Source: Ovis canadensis (lineage: Eukaryota > Chordata > Mammalia > Artiodactyla > Bovidae). From it: a stretch of 64,000 nucleotides of DNA. The position numbers and the translations under genes were made by a program. The notes under the pieces are model-generated. The model searched no databases. It was not told where the DNA came from and saw nothing but the letters and a program-made list of their open reading frames with translations. Location of the stretch: NCBI RefSeq assembly GCF_042477335.2, contig NC_091255.1:36062501-36126500 (forward strand). Reading direction: 5' to 3'. Shown here one piece after another: positions 30,901 to 39,509 of this stretch. Each line of letters begins with the position of its first letter. Position 1 is the first letter of the stretch.

Positions 30901-33515
30901 GTCAGAGGGTAGTGTAAAGTGCTTTGGGAGCTGAGGAGGGTGGTGACCAACTTTGGGGAGTTGGGCAAAGGGTTCTTGGGAAAGCTGACATCCGGGACAG
31001 GTCTTAATGATAAGCAGAAGAGTTTGCCAGAAGAAGAGACAGGGGTAGGTCATCCAAAGTTTTTATTATTCCCAGTGTGAAGCCATATGTGCTGCGGTTG
31101 TGGTTTGAAAATTTAGCTTTGTCATCCTCACATAGTTGCACATAACTGATGTCCAAGAAATATTTGGTTTTATTTTGACTGCACAGTATGCCCTGTTGCC
31201 CTCAAAACTAGAGAGAGAGATATTGGGACTGTAGCTCCCAACATGCTTTGGGGGCCCATTGGCTGAAAGGCTGGAAGACAGATGTTGGGACTATAGTTCC
31301 CAACATGCTTTGGGGGCCCATTGGCTGAAAGGCTGGAACTTAGTGATGCTTTAATTCCCAGAGTTCTTTAGGGGGAAAACGGAAAAGCCCTGATGTTCTC
31401 TCAGACTTCCAAGTATAACTTAGCTCTTTCACCCCAGTCCTTACTTTCCTGCTGCATACACTTCGGCGGTATCAAACAGGTTTACACCATGCTCATAGGC
31501 TACTGTCAGCACATCCTCTGCTGTCTAGGATGGTAAAAGAAAGAGTCGAAGATCAACCACCAGCCTCTCGGTCACCTTCCTCACTGCACTCTAACCCATC
31601 ACACCTCAACCTTGGTTACCACATTCACTTCCCTTTCCCCACTCTCCAGCCTCAAGTGCACCATTCTCCATGCTTGTTGTCCAACCCCCTAGCCAAGTCC
31701 ATTTTCCCCCCTTTTAGGTTCCCTCATACCCCCTCCCCCTGCTTCTACGTCCCATCACTTATATCAATACCTCATCTGAGATCTGAGAACCAAATGTGAC
31801 CCAGGTACCTGCAAGAGAGAAGCCAGGCAAATGAGACCAGGGCCAAGGGAGGGGGCAGCCATGAAAGAATGCCTGCCCCTTCCCTTAATTCCTCTTCTTT
31901 CTAACTCACCTAGGCCAAGGCAGGATACCCGAAGACCAGACTTTCCTAGGTTCCTGCAGGACACAGAAGCAGCAGGAAGGGGTGGAGCCTCCATTAGGGA
32001 CTTAGATTATCAGCCTCCAGCTCCTCTCATTTCAGACTGAGATGCCCTCAGGGTGTCTCAGTCCAAAGAAACTAGACTCAGTGGGCCCACTGAATCGGGC
32101 AGTGCCACGGCCATAGAATAAGTGAACAAATAATAAGTGTTCCTCTGGAGCCATGGTCCTGTGCCTCTGTTCCCTCCTATCACACTGAAGATGTGCTGCC
32201 TGCTTAACGCTGCTTCTGGTGTGTCCTGGGTTCATTTGAGTCATCTCTAGGATGTGTGGAGTTGGGGTAGAGGGTGGCTGGGTGGAATGGGACTGGCTAA
32301 TGGTGATGAGTTTGTGAAAACAGATTCTCAAGAGAGTGCTGTGCTAAAGGGCAGACACTGGGGTGGAAGAGGGTAAACCAAGTCAAGTTCAGGCATTCAG
32401 TCCTTGAATAGGCTAGGCAGACGGGCCTCCAACAAAGGCAGGTAGGACACCTGGGTGGGGACTTTGAGAGGAAAGACCAGTTCTCCCCCTTCTTTCTACT
32501 TGATCTGCTCCTGTTGGCTTGTGAAGTCTGTCTTCAAACCAGAGAGCCCCCTCCTCCCTGCCCCCCATCCAGGTACTCCACTCAGCTTCCCAATCAGGGC
32601 TGCCATATGCAAGGGATCAAATTCCTCTAGTGACAAAGCCACTTCAGAAAAGTGACCTTTGCTCACTCCTGAGCAGGAGCCCCTCCCTTCTCCCCTACTG
32701 GTAGTCCTGAGAGCTCAGAGATCAAGTCGGTTACATTTCATTCCACCTTCCCCACCTGGTTCCTGGCCCTTGGCATGAGCTTGAGAGCTGTGGTGCATCC
32801 TTCGGAGGGCCCCACTTCCCTCCCCACCAAGAAAGGGTGCAGGAGACCTTGGGGCATGTGGGGGTGGTATCTGGGTCAGGCACCCTGAGCAGGCCAGAGT
32901 GAGAAGCCGTTTCCTTCCCCCCTCTTCCCAGGACACGACCCAAGGACACTCCATCCAAGCTGGGTGGGGTGGTGTGCAGCCTGGAGATCTGCGTTTCCCT
33001 GGCCTTCCTGGGGGTAAGGAGGAGCATCCCTTGGGTCTGACAGGCCTGGTCAACCTCAGTAAACTTGATTTTCTACTAGGCAGGGGAATGGACAGAGAGG
33101 GGAAAAAAAAAAAAAAAAGGACCGTGTAAGGGAGTGCCAGCGATGGGAAGAAGAGATGGAATGAGCCGGGACCTTCTTAGTGAAGTTTGAGGGGGGTCCT
33201 GGCAGCATCTTAGGAAGCCTCAAGGGTCAGGAAAGGGAAGCAGATGTGGCGGGCGGCCAGGCCACCCCCATACCTGTATTTCATGCCAGTGCCTCGGCCG
33301 GTGCTCTCTCGGAGGGCCCCAGCGGGCCCCGGGGGTCGGGGGACCACGGCGGCCCGGGCCTTGGGGCCCGACCCTCCTCCCCCTGGAGGGTTCCCATGCC
33401 CCACGCCGACCAGCCCGCCGTTACCGCCCCCGGGGCCCGGCCGGGGTCCACACAGACGGTCCTCACTGCTCCGGCTGCGAAGGTTCTGCTCAGTACATGC
33501 GATAGACACCTGCAT
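27938..33515 (-). CDS. KCNAB3: KCNAB3, voltage-gated K+ channel beta-3 subunit
   Basis: Fourteen coding exons, minus strand, joining to 404 codons (human length 404): 33274-33515, 31910-31953, 31771-31808, 31445-31524, 30190-30234, 30052-30096, 29800-29843, 29521-29607, 29169-29254, 28903-29023, 28724-28818, 28527-28647, 28268-28356, 27938-28015. Cytoplasmic beta subunit of Shaker-type Kv1 channels with an aldo-keto reductase barrel that binds NADP(H). The variable N-terminus ([15 protein letters not shown], then Gly/Pro-rich) is the Kv-beta-3 type that can cause fast inactivation. AKR residues D126, Y131, K159 and N199 keep the spacing of the Kv-beta-2 tetrad (85/90/118/158). Stop TAG at 27940-27938. 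The donor of exon 28903-29023 (gttcgc) is weak. First intron 31954-33273 is 1.3 kb. Confidence 0.95.
30625..30790 (-). repeat. Bov-tA SINE, antisense, in a KCNAB3 intron
   Basis: ggatccttcaccaactgaac, then gatcttcccgacccaggaat and gattctttaccagctgagct. Two reversed tRNA-like heads are recognisable, so it may be a rearranged copy. The intron is 30235-31444. Confidence 0.75.
31219..31373. repeat. tandem 62-bp repeat with ZNF143- and NF-Y-like motifs
   Basis: Unit 1 (31219-31280) and unit 2 (31281-31342) are nearly identical; a third, degenerate part follows to about 31373. Each unit holds a Staf/ZNF143-like core (actgtagctcccaacatgc; actatagttcccaacatgc) and an inverted CCAAT (cccattggctga). 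It lies in the KCNAB3 intron 30235-31444. Confidence 0.8.
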
Positions 33516-34020
33516 GCCGGCCGGCCAAGGCGGGGGAGGGGGCTCCGAGGGGGCGAGAGGAAGAGGGAACCGGGAAGCTCGAGGGGAGACACCCGAGGGT
33601 GTAGTGGCGCGAGCCCTGGGAGAGCGGGAAGGCTGAGGAGGTTGCGGCGGGAGCTGCCAGGCAGGATCGGGCCCGCGCGGGCAGGCTGCTGGAGGTCGCG
33701 GGGTTTGCGGCGGAGAGGAGAAACGCGGGGGGCGCCACGAGTGGAGCGGTTAGGATTCGGGGGCACTGGCGCGGAGAGGAGAGGGAGAAATGGACGAGGG
33801 TGAAGGTCAAGGGCAATTCTCGGAGGGTAGGAACTTAGGGACAAGGAGGGGGCGGAAGAAAGATGCCACCTCTGCCCAAAACGCAGCGGGACCCGCTAGG
33901 CTCCCAGCCGCGTCGGCAGCCGGCCCAGCTAATCAACATGCAGGCACCGCCCCCCTTATCTGCATAAAGCCGCCCGCCTCCCAGCCCAAACCTACAGCTT
34001 ATCTGCATAAGCCCCACCTT
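33240..34020 (-). promoter_or_regulatory. KCNAB3 CpG-rich first exon and upstream region
   Basis: CpG-dense sequence spans the first coding exon and some 500 bp upstream. A 13-bp motif cttatctgcataa occurs twice (33955-33967 and 33998-34010), combining a GATA-type and an octamer-like element. No clear TATA box was found. A run of 16 A's lies in the first intron near 33103. Confidence 0.55.
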
Positions 34021-34185
34021 CCGGAGCGCTGCAGCTTGAGTGTTTCCTGGGCTCATAGCAACCAGAGAGCAGCACCCAGAGGGTGGTTCTACTCGCTGGA
34101 CCCCGAGGCTGATCTGTCTTCCACCATCCCAGTAGTTTTCAATCCGGGAGCTATTTTGTCCCCTGGGGGACATTTGGCAAGGTTT

Positions 34186-34308
34186 GGAGACTTTTTTTTT
34201 TTGCCTTGATGCATGTTGGATCTTAGTTCCCTGACTGGGGATTGAATCCATACCCCCTGCATCGGAAGCATGTAGTCTTAACCACTGGACCACCAGGGAA
34301 ATCCCTGG
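34186..34308 (-). repeat. CHR-type SINE, antisense
   Basis: Poly-T, then gatcttagttccctgactgg and ttaaccactggaccaccagg. Inserted within the MER5 element; tggagac flanks both sides. Confidence 0.85.
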
Positions 34309-34410
34309 AGACATTTTTTGACTGTCACGACCTGGGGGGACATTTGGCAAAGTCTGGAGACATTTTCTGACTGTCAAGACTTGGACGCGGGCGTGCTACC
34401 AGCATTTAGT

Positions 34411-34545
34411 GAGTGGCAGTGAAGGAAATGGCAATCCACTCTGGTATTCTTGCCTGGGAAATCCCATGGACAGAGGAGCTTGGTGGGCTACAGTCCATGG
34501 TGTTGCAAAGAGTCAGACAAGACTGAGCGACTAACACTTTCACAG
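34411..34545 (+). repeat. Bov-tA/Bov-A SINE fragment
   Basis: gaaggaaatggcaatccact, cccatggacagaggagcttg, agtcagacaagactgagcg. BovB-derived body only, inside the MER5 element. Confidence 0.8.
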
Positions 34546-34760
34546 GCAGAACAGAGTACCTGGCAGCCCTCCCACCCTCCTCTCAATCAAGGTATTACCC
34601 AGCCCCAAACATCAGTCGTGTTGCTGTTAACAAACCCATGGACAAAGCCTCTTTTTTGGCTCAAAGGATGCAGACACCCTGGTTCGCGCCTCCATGAGAG
34701 GGGCAGGTGCCGATCAACCACTCAAACTGACACGCTCAGGTCCCAGAGGGTGATAAAAAG

Positions 34761-34766
34761 TTTATT
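34761..34766 (-). terminator. TRAPPC1: TRAPPC1 polyadenylation signal
   Basis: AATAAA on the minus strand about 250 nt past the TRAPPC1 stop codon. Confidence 0.7.
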
Positions 34767-35016
34767 CTGTACTTCTCACAGAGTCAGGTAGGGGATCAAA
34801 CTGGAGAGAGGACCTGGTTTGGAGGTGTAGGAACTCCAGTAGGCTGCCTTCCTGTGAAGGGCTTTAGGCTGTTCCCCTAGGAGGGCTACCAAGGGGCTTG
34901 ATGAAGCTGGGGGACTGGGGTGGTAGGGCTTGCAGCAGGAGCCCTCGGGTGATACAGGTTAGGTTGGGCCCCAGGCAGACAGCGATTCTTCTGAGGGGTG
35001 AGGTAGAGTGCTTCCT

Positions 35017-36168
35017 TCAGCCAGCCCGGGCGGAGAAGAAGGGCAGAGAGCGGACGTAGGAGTCCAGTCGGGAACGGAAGAGCTCACTTTGCACAGTCTG
35101 GCCAAGCGGGCACAGGGGATTCTTCACCACCAGCTCCACATACAGCTGTGAAGAGGGAGGGTGTAGAGCCAGGCTTTGAACACTTCTTTTCAACCTCACA
35201 GGTGTGTGAATGCACAGGGATCAAGGGCTGGAGGCAAACTCTTTGAGGAGAAACTGGTCGTGGAGTTCCTGAGAAAACCCAGGGTGTCTACTGTACTGTA
35301 CAGTACAGTAGGATTAGGGCAGGGATGGAGTCTTGGGGCTCTAAGTGACCATGGCTGTTGAGGCTTTGGGAGCAGGGTCCGAGGGACTGGCACTGACCGC
35401 ACTGTAGATGTGATGCAGCACATCTCGGATGGGCCCCACGCCCAAATCTGTATTCATGACAACCTTGATCCCAGTGGGCGTCTCGTAGTAATGGAGTTTG
35501 TACCGGCTAGTTTGGAAGGCCAGGAAGCCGTCCTTCCTGCAAGGATGGGGAGGAATGTTAAGGAATGGGAGCGGAATCTCTCCCAAAGAGATACTTCTGA
35601 TCCCCGTTAGATAGACTCCCTCTTAGACACCTCGCAGCTTCATCTTTCACTGTAGTCCCCGTGCCCAACCTCTCTAACCTTCTCTTCCCCACCGCCGCTT
35701 CTGCCATCTCCTGCGTTCTCGATCCTGACTCAGCCTTTCTTTCTGTCTCCTTACCCTCTCTGGGGACCAAAGCCCCTCCCACTCCAGAAAGTACCCCCTC
35801 CCCATCTGTTCCCTCCTTCCCTCAACAACCCCTCCGATTCCGCGTACATGTCCAGCGGGGACATCTTGCTGACAAAAGAGCGGATAGAGAAGAGCATCCC
35901 GTACATCAGCTTGTACTCCTGGAGGGAGAGGGGCAGAATCAGCTTTCTGTTGTAAAGGAGACGGGGTAGGGGTGGGAATGAGCCAGGGTTTGGAGAAAAG
36001 GGGCTGGACTGGGACTATGTGCATTTGGAGATGCGAGGTCACCCAAGTGGCGCGGGGCCCTCTCGTCACCTCCTCCTTAGGGATCCCCGCTTGCTTCTTG
36101 CGGTGCCACTCGCTGTAATGCAGACACACTCCATTTCGGTCAAACAGGTACAGGTTGTGGACAGTCAT
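35017..36168 (-). CDS. TRAPPC1: TRAPPC1, TRAPP tethering-complex subunit 1
   Basis: Four coding exons, minus strand: 36070-36168, 35848-35918, 35398-35536, 35017-35145; 145 codons, the same as human. Longin-fold core subunit of TRAPP (Bet5 in yeast), which acts as a GEF for Rab1/Ypt1 in ER-Golgi traffic. Landmarks: MTVHNLYLFDRNGVCLHY at the N-terminus, YKLMYGMLFSIRSFVSKM, TSRYKLHYYETPTGIKVVMN, and FRSRLDSYVRSLPFFSARAG at the C-terminus. The ATG directly follows the 3' splice site (cttgcag|ATG), so the 5' UTR is in an upstream non-coding exon whose donor is at 36278 (ccg|gtgagt). One donor is AT|GTACGC, which is weak but frame-consistent. Head-to-head with CNTROB. Confidence 0.96.
35288..35311. 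repeat. 24-bp perfect palindrome in a TRAPPC1 intron
   Basis: Arms ctactgtactgt and acagtacagtag with no spacer, in the intron 35146-35397. Confidence 0.9.
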
Positions 36169-36278
36169 CTGCAAGGCAGAGAATGTGAGCCTCTCTCCGG
36201 GACCGCCCACACTCCGCGGGCTCCAGTTCTCAGTCCCGGATCCCTCCAACCAGACGGGGACCCCTCCCCCGGACTCAC

Positions 36279-36511
36279 CGGAACTGCTCTGAGGGCCCGT
36301 CACTCGACACTTCCGGTTTTCGCGGAGCCCCGCCCCATCGGGTCAAAGCGTCTCAGCAATAACTCCGCCCCATATCTACTTCAGCCAATCCGTGGCGCCG
36401 GGTCTGGGCATGCGCGTCTAAGGCTCTCCGCTCCTGAAGCTGGGAGCTGCTGAAAGCGCTGTATCCTGGGCTGGTGACGTCATCGAAGCGAGCGAGGCGG
36501 AGCTGCGGAAG
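36279..36511. promoter_or_regulatory. divergent TRAPPC1/CNTROB promoter
   Basis: Short GC-rich interval between the TRAPPC1 non-coding exon (donor at 36278, minus) and a likely CNTROB non-coding exon (donor gtgggc at 36512, plus). Motifs seen: ETS (cacttccggt, 36308-36317), GC boxes (cgcccc), CCAAT (36385-36389), NRF-1-like gcatgcgcg (about 36408-36416) and a palindromic CRE tgacgtca (36475-36482). These are typical of TATA-less bidirectional promoters. In human the two genes also start head to head. Confidence 0.75.
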
Positions 36512-37403
36512 GTGGGCGGGAGCCTGCCAACGGTTTTGAGTGTTGGGAAGGGCGCGAGAAGAGGGGTCTTTTGGGTGTGGGCCTACCGGCTCTCTGGGGG
36601 AGGGGGCAATCCCTAGTTCCCACCTTGGCGAACTGCGGGGGGCTGAGGACTAGAGGTGTAGGGAGTAGTCGGAACGGGGTGATCGAGGTAGGGGATCTCA
36701 GGCTAGGCTGGAGCGCCTGAGCGTATTTTTTAGGGCCATCAGTGGGCGTGACTTGAGGGTTCACAAAAGTTCTTTTGGGTAGTAGGGAGGGAGGGATTCT
36801 AGGGAGCCGTGCTATGGCTTTCTTGCCCGGAGGGATCGGAGGGGACATACTAGAGAGTTGATCCTGGATGGAACGGGTGCATGGGCGAAGAGGAGACGTG
36901 GGGAGCGTGAGGTTCCTGTCTCGCTGAGACCGGAGCCAGTTGAGGGGCACATAAGACAGCTGGGCGGAAATTAGGCCCCTATTGGATTTGGGTCCGTTTC
37001 AGTTTGCACGTTCTGAGTGTGAGAACTTAAGAGCTCAGTGGACTATGAGAGCTTGGCCCAGAAGTTGAACTGCAGCTTTCAGCTCTCCAGAGGAACTGCA
37101 GTGGTGCGCCTGCCCCGCAGTAGGTCTTCCATCTCCACCCTCTCCTCTCTGCACCCGCCTTTTCCACTGTTCCCAGGAGCTGTGGAAAGAAATCCTTTTG
37201 TCCTCTCCCATGGCCTCTGGAACTGTTGGAAAACTTTCCTTTAACCAGAAAGGCTCCATACCCTCATTCAAGAATCCCTCGCTCGGAGTCTTCCTCTTTT
37301 CTCCCAAATCTTCCTTCTCCTGGTTCTTACTCCCCTGGGCTCTCCTAAAGCAGAACCAGGAGTTCCCACCTCTGCTGTCTCCAGTTGTCTCTTCCCTGTA
37401 CTC
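36512..37403 (+). other. CNTROB: CNTROB 5' intron and leader region
   Basis: A GC-rich stretch follows the putative exon-1 donor. The exon bearing the ATG may begin at 37177 after tcccag; this is the best acceptor I see, but unproven. No other feature was recognised. Confidence 0.4.
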
Positions 37404-39509
37404 ATGGCAGCATCAGCTGCCAGCCCCAGTTCACCCCTACGGGCCAAGGACCTCCTGAGTGAGTCATCAGAAGCCCCTGGGCTGAACCAAGTGTCCTCTG
37501 AGGTGACCTCCCAGCTGTATACTTCTTTGCACCTCAGTCGTCAGGCAGAGAGCACAGCCCGAGCCCAGCTGTATTTACCTGCCGCCTCCCCACCTCCCCA
37601 TGAGGTGTTGGATGGCTTGGCCCAAGAACTGAGTCACAGCTTGTCACTGGGATTGGAGAACAACCTGAAGAAAAAGGTGAGGGAGGTCTGTCTTGGACAC
37701 CTCTAGGGTCTTGGGATTGGGGGTGGTTAAAAAAAAAAAAAAAGAGCTTTACTGAGATTTGAGCTCCTGTTCTTGGATTCCATAATTTCTTTTAACTACA
37801 CAGTCAGCCATGTTTGTTCTGTGAGCAAATGTTGATGAGAGTCCTGAGCCACTCATCATAAGTTGGAAAATTGTGAGACTTCCTAACTTTTTTTTTTTCT
37901 TCAGAGACACCCATGGGGTAGGTTGCTGTGCTTTAACTGGGATGTGGGTGCTGGAAATGAGGATAAGGGTTCTTCATCCCAAGAGGAAACTAGGGATTTA
38001 AGGAAAATATTCTAAGACCCTTTAATCTTGAAACTGTTTTGATTGTATGGTTCAAAATTTGGCATGTAAATCATTAAAACATGGTTTAATCACTTATACG
38101 TGTTACGGAGAAGATAGTGTCAGATAGAACACATATCATAACCGATCTGCAGACTGGCCAGGCCTCCCAGAGTTTGAAAAACTGATAGCTGTGGACAGCA
38201 GAGTCTTTACACAGGATATTTGCTCTCTAGTTAGAAGGAATCCTCACCACTCTTACCTTAAGATGCCCAGTTAATTCATTTACATTACCTCTCTGGCTTC
38301 CATAGACAATTGAGTTTCTTATTGAGTCAGTTCTATTTTTCTTGCTTTCCAAGGCGTGAGAGTAAAAATTCTTCGGCCTTAGAGGCCACTTGATGCCATC
38401 TACCCTGGATGCAGTATGGATTATTGCATCTGATTTCTGCATTGCTTTTTTCTAGGATGGTTCCAAGCATATCTTTGAGATGGAGAGTGTTCGGGGTCAA
38501 CTCCAGAGCATGCTCCAAACCTCACGTGATGCGGCTTATCGTGAGTGATTTTCTATAAAAGAGAACCTAGATTTAAGGGGTGGGAAAAGTGGAGAAAGTT
38601 GCAGAATATGTATGGGCTGGAGACCTAGACTCAGAGATAAGAGATTTCAGGAGAAAAGGCTCCCTTTCTTAGGGAGAGAGGCAGGAGGAGTGGGTGAAGT
38701 AGAAAGGAAGGACCACTCCTTTCTTCTCCTTCAAGTGATCCCTGTTCCCATCCTTACCTGACCCTGGCTGTGGGTCCCTCTGGCTGCCTGCAGGGGATCC
38801 CCCGATTCCAGGTGCCGACTCTGAGAGACGGGAAGAGGACTCCTTTGACAGTGACAGCACAGCCACCTTGCTTAAGTGAGTTCTCCTTGGGGTTCTCCTA
38901 GCTGCCTTCCCCTCTTTCTTGGAAAGCCAAGTGTTCTATCGCTTAGTTCTCCCTTTGCTGCTTTTATACCTCTTAAGGACCTAAGATGCTTGTCACTTAG
39001 CTTTCAGTTTTTACCCTTTCTTGCCTTTCTTCTATGCTACTTACTCCTTTGGGAACATAGGCATCCACTGCTTAGTACCTGGCTTTCTAGGTCCTTCCTC
39101 CTCCAGAAGAATTAGCTCTTTTCTGCAGTGACTCATGCTGCAGAAAGCATGGAGTAGAGAAAGGAGTACTATAGAGTGACTCAAAAAGCCTATGCGCTCT
39201 CTAGGGCTCTGTCATTTCTCTATGTAACTTTGTGACTTTGGGCATGGCTCGTGCCCTGAGTTGTAGTTTCCTTATTTGTAAAATGTCTGGAAATGGGACT
39301 CTGGGTCTCTAAAGCTTTCCCATCCCTACTATTCTCTTCCTGATCTGTTCAGCACCCGACCGCTGCAAGGCTTGTCTCCATCCAGCTCAGCCCAGGCCTT
39401 TGAGGAGTTGTTCCCCCGCTACACCAGCCTTTGGCCAGGGCCCTCACTCAACCCCCCAGATTTTCAGGGACTGAGAGATGCACTGGATTCAGAGCATACT
39501 CGTCGCAAG
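37404..39509 (+). other. CNTROB: CNTROB exons: Ser/Ala-rich N-terminus
   Basis: Exons 37404-37676, 38456-38540, 38794-38875 and 39353-39509, about residues 1-199. Start ATG is in ctcATGGCAGC. Landmarks: [36 protein letters not shown], an acidic [14 protein letters not shown] patch, and [16 protein letters not shown]. This region precedes the coiled coil. Confidence 0.92.

Larger units (their letters stand above)
34130..34630 (+). repeat. MER5-type hAT-Charlie element with internal duplication and two SINE insertions
   Basis: ttttcaatccgggagct..., ggggacatttggcaa, ctggagacattttttgactg, gtgctaccagcatttagtg and finally attacccagccccaaac follow the MER5 consensus order. The 'gacatttggcaa...ggagacatttt' block occurs twice. 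CHR (34186-34308) and Bov-tA (34411-34545) interrupt it. Confidence 0.7.
34021..35016. other. KCNAB3-TRAPPC1 intergenic region
   Basis: Contains a MER5-type DNA transposon (about 34130-34630) broken by two SINEs, and the TRAPPC1 3' end. AATAAA on the minus strand at 34766-34761 is the likely TRAPPC1 polyadenylation signal. No gene was supported. Confidence 0.65.

Noticed and set aside
33180-33844. Overlapping open frames on both strands at the KCNAB3 CpG island
   Set aside because: CpG-rich sequence lacks stops in several frames. Only the minus frame from 33515 matches KCNAB3 and splices correctly.
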